In this document: piece after piece, positions 12,019 to 24,794 of the stretch
Layout of the letters: every line of letters starts with the position of its first letter
How positions within the stretch are numbered: position 1 is the first letter of the stretch
NCBI GenBank assembly: GCA_016271365.2
Contig: JADMNL010000028.1
Span: 54,206,001-54,270,000, forward strand
Direction of reading: 5' to 3'
Length of the DNA stretch: 64,000 bases
From: Neoceratodus forsteri
Lineage: Eukaryota > Chordata > Ceratodontiformes > Ceratodontidae
Notes under the pieces: generated by a model
Seen by the model: only the letters and a program-made list of their open reading frames with translations
Told to the model about the DNA's origin: nothing
Database searches by the model: none
Program-made: the position numbers and the translations under genes

Positions 12019-12610
12019 GAAAAAGCTCCCTTTACTACAGCTCCTGAAGTCTGATTTTGCTTTTAAAGCCTGGCCATATTGGTGCCTCCCTCTCTGATTG
12101 GCTGACCGACTCCTTCTGCCACTACTGCAGCCAATCAAGTGCACTCTCAGACCTCCAGTGGTCTCTTCCCAGGATATCACCGCGACTGTAGTGGACCCTC
12201 CTCTTTACTGCCCTGCACTGCTGGATCAGTTCTCTGCTTGCTGCCAATGTGGCCAAACTTCTTTTCCCTGCTACTGACTGTGGCAAGATGCCCTCCACTC
12301 TACCATCCACTTGGATCTGAAAAGCTCCCAGTATTACAGCTCCTGTGTTCTGGCTGGGCTTTAAAGCTAGGCCACATTGGTGCATCCCTCTCCGATTGGC
12401 TGTCTGACTCTTTTGGCCACTACTGCAGCCAATCAAGTGCACTCTCAGTCCTTCAGCAGTCTTTTTCGGGAATATTACCACCAACTGCAGTGGACCTCTC
12501 CTTCTGCTGCCCTGCACCACTAGATCAGTTCTTCACTTGCCGCTGATGCAGTCAACCTCCTCTTCCCTGCAGCCAACTGCAGCAAGACACCATCCACTCT
12601 ACCACCGTCT
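12019..12610 (-). repeat. Two 299 bp tandem units with inverted CCAAT motifs
   Basis: Unit 1 begins near 12,019 and unit 2 near 12,318 (both AAAGCTCCC...TACAGCTCCTG). Each unit holds a head-to-head CCAAT pair: TGATTGGCTG at 12,095-12,104 faces CAGCCAATCA at 12,128-12,137, and the second unit has the same at 12,394-12,402 and 12,426-12,434. The arms are exact complements in unit 1. Their place upstream of the CR1 ORFs on the minus strand fits 5'-UTR promoter monomers of that LINE, but this is inference from position and CCAAT content. The gap 11,440-12,018 shows no other feature. Confidence 0.65.
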
Positions 12611-12942
12611 GTGGTTCATAAAAGCACCTGGTATAGAACCAAATTAGCCATATCATGATCTGCCTTTTCTGGGCCAGCTGCAGCCAGTTCAGCATCTCCT
12701 ACGTTTTACAGTGGTGTACCCCAGATTTACTTTTAGTAGGAAATTGAGACAACCTGTACTAGGTTTGACAAATTTTGTTTAGTCCACCCACCAATCAGTT
12801 CACATAAAGAAATGAGCCACGCTCTAGCCTAGGTATAAGTAGTTGCTCCACCAGTTTCCCCCAGCTTCAGCTGTTACACAAGCTGAGACCCTCCTTAAGG
12901 CCCCTAGCTTTTGGTTCACTTTTTTAATCTGTATGCTTAGAG
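12611..12942. other. Unassigned stretch with TATA-like and CCAAT-like motifs
   Basis: No open frame of note. ACCAATCAG near 12,790 and AGGTATAAGTAG near 12,830 are spaced like a CCAAT/TATA promoter on the plus strand, pointing into the array that starts at 12,943. This may be chance or the remnant of a retroelement promoter. Confidence 0.25.
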
Positions 12943-15900
12943 CAGCCGCTGGCTGGGTCTGAGCAGAGTGATCAAGGAGAGAAACCACCTCAGCAGAGAT
13001 AGGAGCCCAGACTGTGCACTCCACGGGTGATTTAGTCAAGTAGAACTGCGGTTAAGGAATTCCTGCTTGGGCACCTATCAGAGTCTCTCTTCTACAACAG
13101 GTGAAGATCAGTGAAGCTCAGCAGACAGTAAGGCTAGGGACTGGCCCACCCTTAGCACATACCTCATAGAACTGCCCTTTTTGTCAGAACTGTTGATTCT
13201 GCTTGTTTCTGTCTGAGAGCTTTATATTAGTCAAACACTATTTCAGTGATGGGTACAGCAGATAGTAAGGCTAGAGGCTGAACAGCTCTTGGGGTATGCC
13301 TCCGAGGGTGTACTTTGTGTCTGAGCTGTTGCTTCTGGCTTTGAGCTTTCTATTATTCAACCACTATTTGTAGTGGTACAGCAGTACAAATGCTCATCTA
13401 CTTACAACAGCTAAGAATTTTAGTAAGTGTTGCAACTGCTTCTGAGAGCAGCTGCTGGCTGTATCTGAGCAGAGCGATCGAGGAGGGAAGTCACCTCAGT
13501 GGAGATAGAAGCCCGAACTGTGCACTCCAAGGGGGAATCCAGCCAGGTGGAACTACTGTCAAGGAATCATTGCATCTGCACCTGTTGGAGTCTGTGTTCC
13601 CTTCATGACTGGTCTCTCTCCCAGTCGGTAAAGATCAGTGAAGCTCAGCAGAAAAGAGCAGCTGCTGGCTTGGTCTGTGCAGAGTGACTGAGGAGAGAAA
13701 TCGCTTCAGCAGAGATGGGAGTCAGACTGTGCACTCCAAGGGGGATCCAGCCAGGTAGAACTGCTGTCAAGGAATCATTGCATCTGCAGCTGTAGGACAC
13801 TGTGTTCCCATCATGACTGGTCTCTCTCCCAGTCAGTAGAGATCAGTGAAGCTCAGCAGAAAAGAGCAGCTGCTGGCTGGGTCTGAGCAGAGGGATCAAG
13901 GAGAGAAATTGCCTCAGCAGAGATGGGAGTCCAGACTGTACTCTCAAAGGGGGATTCAGCCAGGAAGAACTTCTGTCATGGAATCCCTGCTTCTGCACCT
14001 TTCAGAGTTTCTCTCTCACTCCCAGTTGGTGAAGTTTAGTAAAGTTCAGCAAACAGTAAGGCTAAGGGCTGGCCCACACTTGGAATATGCCTCCTTGGGC
14101 TGTCCTTTGTGTCTAAGTTGTTACTTCTGGTTTTTTTTTTTCTCTCTGAGGGCTTTATATTAGCTGACCACTATTTTAGGGGTGGGTACAGCAGTCAGTA
14201 TGGCTAGAGGCGGGACAGCTCTTGGGGTATGCCTCCTAGGGGTACCATTTGTATATGAGCTGTTGCTTCCATCTGAGAGCTTTCTATTTCAGTAGTGGTA
14301 CAGCAGTACAAATGCTAATTTACATACAGCAACTAATAGCTCTGGATAAGTGTTCCAACTGCTTCTTATGTTGAGAGAGGAGCTGCTGGCAGGGCCTGAG
14401 CTGAGCTATTGAGCAGAGAAGTCAACTCAGTAGAGATAGGAGCCCAGAGTGTACACTCCAATGGGAAATTCAGCAAGGCTGAACTACTGTCAAGAAATCC
14501 CCTTCTTCTGCACCTGTCAAAATCTGCCATCCCTCTATGATTAGTTTCTTTAAGGTTAGTGAAATATCAGCAGACAATAAGACTAGCCGCTAAACTGCAC
14601 TTTGCATTTGCCTTGCAAGGTTACTCTTAGTGTCTGAGCTGTTGGTTCTGTCTGAGAGCTTTATATTAGCTGACCACTATTTCAGTTGTGGGTACAGCAG
14701 ATATTAAAACTAGAGGCTGGACCACTCTTGGGGTATTCCTCCTAGGTGTGCCCTTTGCATCCTAGCTGTTTCTTCTAGATTAGAGCTTTCTATTAATTTA
14801 CCACTATTTCAATAGTGGTACAGCAGTAGAAATGCTGATTTTATATACTGCATGTAAGAATTCTGAGTAAGTGTCAAACTGCTTAACGCTGAGAAAACAG
14901 CTGCTGGCTGGGTATGAGCAGAACAATCAAGGAGAGATGTTGCCTCATCAGAGACAGGAGCCTAGACTGTGTACTCAAAGGGGATTCAGCCAGGTAGAAA
15001 TGCTGTCAAGTAATCCCTGCTTTTGCACATGTCAGACTCTGCCTTCACTCTGTGACTGGTCTCTCTCTCTCTCAGTCAGCTAAGATCATTGAAACCCAGC
15101 AAATGGTTAGATGAGGAGCTGGAATGTTCTTGGCATATGCCTCCTAGGCTTGCCCTTTGTGTCTGAGCCGTTGCTTCTGGTTGTTTCTGCCTGAGAGCTT
15201 TATATTCACCGACCACTATTTCAGTGGTCGATACATCACTTCTGAAGGAAAGAATTGTTGAGTACCTAGAGGCCAGATAGTAATGCTAGGGGCTGGCCTG
15301 CTCTTGGAGTATGCCTCCAAGAGGTGCACTTTATGTCTGAGCTGTTGTTTCCAGCTTACAGCTTTCTATCATTCAACCACCATTTCAGTAGTGGTACAGC
15401 ACTACAGATGCTGATTGACATGCAGCAGCTAAGAATTATGGGTACATGTTCCAACTGCTTCTTATGCTGAGAGAGCAACTGCTGGCTGGGTCTGAGCAGA
15501 GTGATCATGGAGATAGGTCACGTTGGCAGACATAGGAGCCTGGACTGTGCACTCCAATAGGTATTCAGCCAGGTAGAACCGCTGTCATGGAATCCCTGCT
15601 TCTGCACTGCTCGGAGTCAGCCTTCCCCCCGTTAATGGTCTCTTTCCCAGTCCATGAGTATCAATTAATCTCAGCAGATAGTAATTCTGCGGGCTGGCCC
15701 ACATTTGGCATATGCTACCTAGGGTTGCCCTTTGTGTCTGAGCCATTGCTTCTGGTTGTTTCTGTTTGAGAGCTTTATATTAGCCCACCAATATTTCAGT
15801 GGTGTGTACAGCAGTCTGTAAGGCTAGGGCTGAACTGCTTTTGGGTATGCCTTCTATGGATACCCTTTGTGTCTGAGCTGTTGCTTCTAGTTAGAGATTT

Positions 15901-16330
15901 CTATTATTTGACCACTTTTTCAGTAAAGGTTTAGCACTACAAATGCTGACTTACATACAGCAGGAAGGAATTCAGGAGAGAAGTGCCTCAGCAGGGATAT
16001 GAGCCTGGACTTTGCAATCCAAAAGGGATTCAGCCAGGTAGAACTGTTGTCAAGAATCCCTGCTTTTCCACCTGTCAGAATCTGCCTTCCCTCCACTCGG
16101 TGAAGATCAGTGAAGCACAGCAGAATAGAGCAGCCGCTGGCTGGGTCTGAGCAGAGTGCTTTAGGAGGTATATTGCCTCAGCTGAGATAGGAGCCCAGAC
16201 TGTGCACTCTAAGGGGGATTCAGCCAGGTAGAATGGCTGTCAAGGAATACCTGCCTCTGCATCTGTTGAAGTGTGCCTTCCCTCCATGTTTGACATCTCT
16301 CCATGTTGATAAAGATCAGTCAGCATCCTA
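12943..16330 (+). repeat. Tandem array of a roughly 0.5-0.65 kb unit
   Basis: The landmark GCTGGCTGGGTCTGAGCAGAG (or a close variant) recurs near 12,950, 13,457, 13,667, 13,873, 14,387, 14,905, 15,483 and 16,140. Most spacings are about 510-650 bp; two short units of about 210 bp are internally deleted. Each full unit also contains two related sub-blocks with TGCCTCC.AGG, CTTTGTGTCTGAGCTGTTGC, GAGCTTT.TATT and ACCACTATTTCAGT.GTG.GTACAGCAG, so the unit itself arose by an internal duplication. Open frames inside are short and not conserved between units. I do not recognise the family; a retroelement leader or satellite origin are both possible. Confidence 0.82.
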
Positions 16331-18095
16331 CCATCACACTTCCTTCTCTTACTTGGCAAATGCACATCTGTAACAGGCAGAACTTTGCCAAAGCTCTCAC
16401 CATAATCACATATAATTATTAAACAAGGGTGGCAACACTAAATGTCCCATCAGCATGCCAAACCTTAGCTCTTTGTTTGATAATGCTCTGGAATTATCAA
16501 TCCCACAAGATCTTTTGGGATTGGTTGTGTGCCATGAAGGCTCTGTATAGTTCATTTAAGGTTTCTGTCAATGAGCTTGCCTGTTGCTGCTAGAGACATA
16601 TTTTGTTTGGCATGCAGTAGAACCCGAGCTGAAGTGTCTTGCATTAGTGCCACACTTTCTTTGGTCATAGTGACCGTAACAGATTTTTCTACAGCCAGGG
16701 GTCTGGTGCATGTGTGTACATAGAAAACAGATATATAATAGTGGGACTATCATAAGAGGCTGTGTGAATGTGTGCATTGCAAACTTTAACCTTCTGTACA
16801 GTGCTCACATTGCCATATACATTTCCTAGTGCCCCTGTTTGAGGAAGATGTAAATAAAATTATTCTCATCCACCAATTTTCTTTTCTGGTGGTCAGGGGT
16901 AATGAAGTGGCAAGTCATTTTAATAGCATGCCGTACCAACCTGGGCCAGGGCCACAGTGTTGCCAGCTTTATACTGCTTGCTCTGCATTCTGGTTGGATG
17001 ACTGCATCATTGCAATCAATAGCTATTGCCAGTTGATGTGTGTTCTTCACCCAATACTGTGCCTCTATGTTGCTGTTGCTGTGCTACTGAAACTATAGCG
17101 TTACTATTAAAAATAGTGATTTTTGGGGCACACGGGAGCATATTGACTGGTGCGGAATAACAGAGGAGCAAGTTTTCATGGGACTGAACTGTCTGGGCAT
17201 GAATACCACAAGAGCAAATTTTCTTAAGTGTATTGGCATGTACCCAACTCTAAATAGTACTAAAAGTCATTGAAAATATGGGGCCAGTATAGCTCTGGGG
17301 TGCCGCACAGTCTTCATTTTCGACATCTCAAAGGAGGCTGGGTGCCTACATGGGGCATGTCAGGCACAACTCTGTTTTATGTGGGTGCACATTCGGGTGC
17401 TGTAACTTTTAACTGGAGGAAGTGCATGGAATTTTAATTCTTCTCAATAGTGGAGCAGATTGGCTGTTATGTATGTGTGAGGGGCTGGGTAGCTGACTGT
17501 GGGTACCTGCTCTTAAGTGGAATCAGAAGCTATACCAAGGGAAGGTAAATTGAATGATTGTGATGGGGCATTATTTCTACAAATCTGAATTATGGAATGA
17601 GACTGAGTCAAGAACACTGGTTTTATTTTATGAAAACCAAAAATGCACCTTTAATAAAATTTGACAGCCTTTCAAACCATTAACTTAATTACCAGCAACA
17701 TCCACCTCATCCTCATCAACTGGAAGCTGCCCTCGCAGTCATCAAGGTTGGAATTGTGCCCACTGGAAGTCTTTGTCCATGATTGCATTATCAACCTCAG
17801 TGGTAAGCCATTTGATGCTGTCATTAGGATGGTCTGCTTCTCTACATCATCAGCACAACCATCAGCATGACGGGGTATGAACACAGATGTGGTAGTGTAG
17901 TTCGAGTTGGTATGTGACCTTCCTTAATTTTATGAATCTCAGCATGCTGACATTTGTCAGCGAGAGTTGTATGATGGTCACAAACTATTGCCCCATAGGA
18001 TTGATTACCCTCTTCACACTTACACTGGAGGGGGGGCTGGTCAGGTACTTCTGTGACACTGAAGTCAGCTCTGGCCATTCACACGCCTTTCCACT
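16331..18095. other. No recognisable gene
   Basis: A gene-free stretch of mixed composition. The only structure noted is a short hairpin at about 16,500-16,525 (CAATCCCA...TGGGATTG around AAGATCTT). Open frames at 16.57-17.1 and 17.66-18.08 kb match nothing I recognise; the latter may be part of the LINE that follows or an independent insertion. Confidence 0.5.
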
Positions 18096-18995
18096 CCAGT
18101 GCAGCAGTGGATCAGTGAGGCTAGCCATCACCTCATCTGCCATGTCCCTGATTGACTACTGACTGCTAGTCTATGCCGCTACAAACACCATGGTTATCAA
18201 CAAAATAAAATTGGTCAAAACAAAGCCTGTAGGCTCTTGTCTGGTCGCGGCCATACAACACAGACATGCACCCTCTACTCCCTTTCCAAAATCCTTAATT
18301 TTGAGGAGAGGCTTCAGTACCAAGCTTGCCTCATGGTCAAAAAATCCCTCCTAGGACTTACACCCCCTAGAGTCTCTGCATCTCTAACTACCAACACACA
18401 CACACACAACGAATACCCGTAGTTTCAATACAGCATCAGTGGTGGTCCCAAGGGTCAGGACAACCCTAGCACAGAGATCTTTTCTCATCTGGGCTCCTAC
18501 CTGGTACAACTCCCTGCCCGCATCCATCACCTGCCACTCCAAGCTTGGCACCTTCAAGGTGGCTGTCAGAAACCACCTCCTCATCTCCTGTGCCTGCACA
18601 TACCCATAATAGGCCCACTGTGCTGCCCACCCGCTTGCGCATCAACCACTGCGTATCAGTTAATAGTATTATGTTGAATGTGATTAATGATGACAAACCC
18701 CAAATCTCCAGGATGCGTATTTCCCAGGGCAATATTATGGTCCTAACATGCAGGGACCTGTTTAGCTAACAATCTGTATAAGCCTCTTTAATTGTTATAA
18801 TCTATTGTACTACCTCTGTACAAAATGTAATCTTGTGTGTTACCACTGTACAAAATGTGTTACCTCCACTCTGTAACATACTGTTCTGTTTATACTGCTG
18901 TATTATGTTGTTTACTGTTCATTCATGTGAAGCCTTTGGAAATGAGTCTTTGACTCAAAGGTTTGTAATTCCGTTATCTTTAAATAAAAACAAAA
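18096..18995 (+). pseudogene. L2-like LINE, 3' end of the reverse-transcriptase ORF plus 3' UTR
   Basis: The plus-strand frames give, in order, SAMSLIDY (compare S.LDYCN), NKIKLVQNKACRLLSG (compare the QNxAARLV block), LQYQACLMVKKSLLGLTPP (compare the YK.LHGLAPPYL block) and AQRSFLIWAPTWYNSLPASI (compare the RSF...LWNSLP block), followed by STFKVAVRNHLL-like residues (read as GTFKVAVRNHLL) and a stop near 18,610. This is the conserved C-terminal tail of L2/CR1-group LINEs. A frame change and an internal stop make it a pseudogene. The 3' UTR runs to about 18,995 and ends with a stem-loop (CCTTTG/CAAAGG, about 18,931-18,962) and AATAAA-rich sequence. The 5' part is missing, as is usual after truncated insertion. 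Confidence 0.7.
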
Positions 18996-19004
18996 TTACC
19001 AACA

Positions 19005-22000
19005 GATGCTTTTTTTCGGACAAATATGAGCCAACCATTCTCTGTGCTGCACGCAGTCCTGTTGTTGTCTCATCCTTCTGTTCTCCAGATTTATCGATGT
19101 CACAGATTCTCACTTGGGACAAGGCACCACCAAGTGGGTTATTGGCAACCAGTTTTGCCGACATCCCAGCTGGACCTACAGCCGTTTTACTGGATATAGC
19201 TAGTAATCCACAGTGACCTTCAGACTAGTTATGCTATGGTTGGCTGAACTTGGCACACGACTTCTGTGCCCCATGTACCAATTGCACCAGTTGACCAGTG
19301 AGATTTGTAAGCTGTTCAGGCCCTCCCTCCAGTAAGGATGCAATTCCACGTTTGTAATGTGGGTACAGCAATGGACACATCAAGACTATGCTGCAGCTTC
19401 AACAAAGTCTGCCTCAGCACCAGCAGTAGTAGAATGGCTTGGCTTATGGAGGCGGTGACACCACTCACTGCCTGTATGGCATGTTCAGAGGGCCTCAAAA
19501 CTGATATCATGGAGTCCATGAGGTGCCACTGTCTTGCTGTCATAGACATTGAGGCCCTGGAAGTGTCTCAGGTAATGTGTATGACTAGATATTCTGAGAT
19601 GGCTTTGTACTGTTCATACAACCTCTCTGCCATGTGAAGAGCTGAGTTCCAGCATGTGACAACTTCAAGCTTGAAGCGGCTCTGAGGGAGGCTGTTTTGA
19701 ATCTACAGCTGCCAAAGCTGGTCAAGGGCCTTTTCAAAGTGTGAAAAGTGTGCACAGATGAGGTGTGCAACTGTCAACATTTCTATAGTGTCAGGGTGCT
19801 GCAGAAACTCTTGGACCACAAAACCCACAGTGGGCCATGCATGGAACTCAAACAAAGCCACCATCAATGATATATTTCACCACCGTGAGCCATTGTCACT
19901 GGCTATAAAGCTAGCTTTCAGGGTCAGAGGTTCAGCCACTCATCAGTTTTGGTCAGTAGCAAGTCCAGCATGTTTCACCAGAGTGAGAACAGGCCACACT
20001 GCTCGTTGCATGCTGTCTAATTCCTAAAAGCTTGCTACCATGATAGAGTGCCTTCTACATGGATTTCCAATACCGCCAGCAAAGACAACCCCCAGTACCT
20101 GCTCCCAGTGTGTAGCCTGTGACATGGGCATCAGCAATCGGGCACTTACAATAATGGTTACTCAATCCCCGGTGCATGTCAAAGGGGCTATGGTAGGTAG
20201 GGCAGCTGGATGGGTGGGTCGGTGAATGTAGTGACATGATGTCGCTATACGCGCATGTGCAAGGGAGTGAGCACATACAGTGAGGGGCAGGAGGGATGTG
20301 AGGGGTGGTGAGGTGGTGGGTGGCTGTGCCAACACTGTGTGTGATGGGTGGGTTAGCACTGTTGGTGGGCAGGGTACTGGGTTCGGTTCCAGGCACTGGT
20401 GTGTTTTCTTGCTCCGGCCCAAACTTTTTTTTTTAGTGTTTTTCATCACCCCCGACATGCACCCCCCTCGAGTTGAGAATAATTAAGTAGGGGTGTGGGG
20501 TTGTAAGTGGCACAGCTTCACAAAACATTAATAAACCAAGTCTCGGCACAGTTGTGTTGTGTGCCAGGTGTCAGACTGCTGAAATAAATATTTGGCACTC
20601 TGACTTTACGATAACAGTGATCACCTTTAGACATTCGCCAGTATCACATCGAACCCAATCAATGTGTAGTAATACACATATATGAACTGCCTGCTGTTTT
20701 ACTGCAAGTCCACATATCGATGCTTAGGTGCATAACTGGTGAGGAGGAATGCTGAAGGGCATGTCTTGCAGACACTGTCACAGTCCGGGTATATCCCGGG
20801 AACAGCATGCTGGAAAAGTGCCCTTGATGGGACTTTCCATGTGGGACAGGTGTGTGCTGCTAAATGCTAGAATCCAGAATTCTTGACAAAGGAGAAGGGC
20901 AAAAGGTCAACTGCCAGCATTCCCACTACAGCAGCATTCAGGTCACATGACTAGGTGGGTATCTCATGTTCTGAGTGAACAGACTCTTCAACGTGGGCTG
21001 AGTTGTTATCCGTTTTGCACATGGTTCGCCAAATGGCTGTGCTCTGTGAATGGCCTTGGGTGGGATGCTTTTGCCATGTGATGAAGAGGGGTGGCACAGG
21101 TGACACTGACAAGTCCACAATGTTGTTTTACCTGTTTTAAGCACAGGGGTTGATGTTGGACTAGAAATACTGCTGCATAGACCACCACCGAAACTGCTAC
21201 TCTGACCACCACTTCACCACAATTCAAAATCCTCCTCTTCATGCCTGTTGTAACCCTCAGCTGTTATTTCACCACTACTATAGGCATGGCTACTAGTTGG
21301 GCTACTTACAGTCACGGAAGGGGATACCATGCTAAATGAGGTGGATGAGGGTGAACGCCCACCTCTGGTGTCGAGTCCACACTGCCATATACCTGTTCTT
21401 CAAATGTATATGCTGGCCCCAGTGCTCAGATGACTACTCTTTTATCAGATCTGATACATGCTTGGCAAATCTGGCAGATCCACAGCTTCATCACTTGGAT
21501 CTTGTACAAAATCAATCCCAAACAAGGGGTTTGGATCCCTAATTTGGTTTTCACAGGTCCCTGATGCTGCAGATTGGACTCCAGATTTTTGACAATGACA
21601 TGGGGTGTATTACATGAGTTCTGTTGCTGGTCACACTTGGGCTGTACTTGCCATCACTATCTATGATGACTACTACTGGGTCATCATCATCAACAGAAAC
21701 TGCCACATCACAACTCTGAAGAAGGGCAGATTTAACACCGACAGACTGAGACTGTTTACAACAGTCGCTTAACTTCTTTTCTCTGGTCCCCAACTGGGGT
21801 CACTAAAGTCATCATCATATTCCTCATCCGCATCCACAATGTCAGCTTGGATGCTGTCCTGTGAGAACAAGTACCAACCACAGCATCACTGTGATCCTAC
21901 AATATTTGTTCTGCAACATTGGAAGGGTTGGATGGCACGGGCATGACCTCATCAAGAGCGAAACATGAGAGTGCGACGACTCTTCGTCAGCATCAGAATC

Positions 22001-22200
22001 CTGTTCAACCAATGAGGGGACGGGGATGGCGACATCGGGGAGTGTGACATCTACTACAGTCTGACTCATGGACATGGCTTTACACTCCACAATATTTGGG
22101 AAACCAGTTAACTTGTTGTCACGCATTGAAATTGGGGCAATACTCATGCTATCAGCCACTTCACTACCACCAGCGGGGACAACAGCATTGCCCTACCATG
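19005..22200 (-). pseudogene. hAT-superfamily transposase (ZBED type), disrupted
   Basis: Read on the minus strand, broken frames line up with a ZBED-type hAT transposase. An acidic, serine-rich leader (about 22,160-21,250) precedes a BED zinc finger near 21,120-21,000, with CHLC and then HLANH after a frame change. Next comes LLPFSFVKNSGF...KVPSRALFQHAVPGIY at about 20,930-20,790, the hallmark 'QPFS..E..GF...PSR' block. After an insertion-like gap come FKLEVVTCWNSALHMAERL (the RWNS block, about 19,680-19,600) and TARQWHLMDSMISVLRP...AVSG.TASIS (about 19,545-19,400), then remnants ending near VGSYLSEK (about 19,030). The C-terminal dimerisation block is not recognisable. Several stops and frameshifts make it non-functional. 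Terminal inverted repeats were not located. Confidence 0.85.
20050..20480. other. Non-hAT segment inside the hAT remnant
   Basis: This stretch interrupts the hAT coding order. It holds GGGTTCGGTTCC near 20,378, close to a tRNA box B (GGTTCGANTCC), with GTGGGTTAGCAC about 30 bases upstream as a possible box-A-like motif, and a T10 run at about 20,427-20,436. It could be a tRNA-derived SINE insertion on the plus strand, but spacing and conservation are poor and no tail repeat is seen. Confidence 0.3.
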
Positions 22201-22886
22201 ATTAAAGCTACTGACTGCGCTGTGAAAAACAGAGAAATCCTTTAACTGGCCTCAACTATGCACTTCTGCTGCGCAATACTACTCCCACGTACACTCTTGC
22301 CAGCAGTGCCATGGCCAGAAACAATCTTTGCATGCAAGTCTCTTTGCATGCATTTATTTGGGATTACACAGACAATTCACAACAAATTGAGATTTCTGAA
22401 ATTTGAGGTGAATAGGAAGCCAAAAAACTAAAACTGTGGCTTATAGATGCAGACTGCAGGCACTAAACAGATGCAAACACACAGACGCAGATTGCACACT
22501 GTAAAGAGATGCAGCCGCACAGGCACAAAAACAACTTAACCAGTGGTCACACAAATCCCCAGCTGGAAAAATAAATGATACCTTTTGTGGGTTGGGGGCA
22601 CTGCAGTAGTGGTCCACTAGCTAGATAGAAGGAAGCAGTAAAAAATACCAAAGGTGGATAACCGATTCACAGTGCTGCAATTACTGTGTGGCACAATAAA
22701 ATGTGTCTGACTTGATGGCACGCATCACACACACACTACACTACAGGTAATGCACAGAACATTTAACAGTGCAGTACACTATATAACCAAATCTTTTAAA
22801 CAGAATGAAAATATGGACTGTATCACAACAAACATAAAACAATTATCAAAAATTCCTTCAAGTATTACTGTGTGTACATAAACACA
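22201..22886. other. No recognisable gene
   Basis: AT-moderate sequence between the hAT remnant and the second LTR-like element. A short ACACACACAC run lies near 22,730. No open frame or repeat family was recognised. Confidence 0.5.
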
Positions 22887-24790
22887 TGTAACCCCTAGGT
22901 AGCACTATCCCAAGGGCTACTACCCCTGCCTGCTTGGCTAGTAGCAGGTTAAAGGGCCTGAGTTCTGAAATGGGTGCCTCCACCAGGAGGTCAGGGTTGG
23001 TAGTGGTCAAGCTAGACTGGGCACAGTCCTCCGGGACACTGTAAACCCCAACTCTTTCCCTGCTAGTGGCCAAAACAGTACACAATAATTACTGTCAAAT
23101 ACCCCTGATATACCTTACAAGTACCCACACTGTTTGCACTTACCACCAGGGCTGGTTCCTCTGGTACAACCCTGGGGACCCCCTATAAAACAAGGTTAGA
23201 CAGAGTAAATAACAACATTACTGTACTTTGAGCACAAACTGGGACCACAGTCAAGTTAAATACAAAAGAGTTAGATCTGATTTATTTAAGGGATTGGAAC
23301 AAGGAAAGGCGTAATCAGGTTGATTTGCTTAAAGTGCCTACCAATCAAACAGTTATGCATGGACTTCAGAGTCCCTAAACAGTCACGCACTCTGGGTACC
23401 CAGGTGGAAAAGAGGTGGGCTAGCCAGGATCATTGCCCGGGGTAGGCTGGTGTCACAGCTGGTTGGGCCCTGTGATGGAAGAAAACAACATACACAATAT
23501 GCACTATTTGTAATCCAGAGCCGGAGGGCTCAGTTAGTGAAAAGAAAAACAACAAGACAATCAGATGACACCCTTAGATTAAGCTGTTGTTGTTGGGAGC
23601 TACCCTGGTGGTTTACTCACAATACCCAAAACTGGACACAGGCTGGATGAAAATCGAGACTGCAGGTGGCTGATCTGGAGTGTCAGGAGAAGTAGGGTCC
23701 ACATGATTCGCCAAGGCATCATTCCTGTTCAAGCATGGAGCAGGGGGCTGATCCCCAGGCAGGTCTCTCGTCGATTGCTTTCTCTGTACGGTGGGTAATC
23801 TGGCAAGGCCAACGTGGCAAGGCTCAGCCACATGGAGATAACCATGGATTCATTCCGGTTGGCTGGATACAACTTCCAGCAATCAGAACACAGTTCACAT
23901 AGTGGGGAACCAAAACACGACCCACTACAAATACACAACACATTTATATGTAAATTCTACAGTACCAGGCAAGTCGCTCTCTGGTCCCAGTTGCACAGTC
24001 TCTGCACCAACTGGGAGTTCAGAGGTGGCTGGAATTCTGACAGGCTGATTTCATTCAGCAAAATCTTCGGTCTTCCTCAGGTATGAACCTGGTCACAAGT
24101 CAGTGGCTTTATTCGTCTCACTTATCGGATTTAGTCTGAAATGACTCCTTTTTCCTCACAGGAGAGCAGGCAGACATGGAGGCCAAAACTTAGGCCATTC
24201 CACTGTTCTCCCATGTGAAACTATGCAGACGGCTGCTCGACTGTCTCGAGCTGTTTCTTCTTCAGCTTCTAACTTAGATCTGCCCCAGACAGCAGGCAGA
24301 TTGGGAATTTCCCCAGATCCAACAGGTTCGGTTGGCTACCTCATCTGTCAGTCACAACAAGGCTCCCCCTCCAGGTCCAAAAAGGTGCCAACAACCCAAA
24401 ACTACAATTTCCACAGGTTATTACTCCATACAGCCCCTGTCTGCAGGCTCCATTTTAGAGTTCCAAAGTACTGATTGGCCCAATTCAGCAGTTCAGGACC
24501 AAGATGGTAGAGATAGTCAGAAAAATCTTTGCTGCACGGAAGGCAGGTTAGAACAAACTACAATATTATCAATACACTAAAAGATAATCAGTAAGCACGC
24601 ACATCTTCTAACAGAGCTCCCTCTGTGCAATTAGCAATGGCAGAAATGGAGTGATTATCAGGCAGCCCGGGCAGGACTCGAGCATGGAAACACTCAGCCC
24701 CCTCACAGTTCAACTATAATGGCATCCAGGCAGCTCTTAAGGGGACAGTACACAGAGGCTTTACAGATACACTCTAGTATTACCATTCAC
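22887..24790 (-). mobile_element. Solo-LTR-like element, copy 2 (reverse orientation)
   Basis: This is the reverse complement of the 3.78-5.65 kb element. It begins TGTAACCCCT at 22,887 and aligns through the proline-rich terminal frame, the AATAAA segment (TTATTTA near 23,282), CCAGAGCCGGAGGGCTCAG (about 23,515) and TATAAATG (about 23,948, reversed), to a CTTAAGAGCTG-like segment near 24,737. The outer 100 or so bases of the other end are missing or too diverged, so the copy appears truncated where a CR1 fragment abuts at about 24,795. Substitutions are frequent, so the two copies are old. Confidence 0.62.
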
Positions 24791-24794
24791 CCAC

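Noticed and set aside
3780..24790. The two LTR-like copies as the paired ends of one provirus
   Set aside because: They are in opposite orientation, strongly diverged, and separated by unrelated repeats with no gag or pol.
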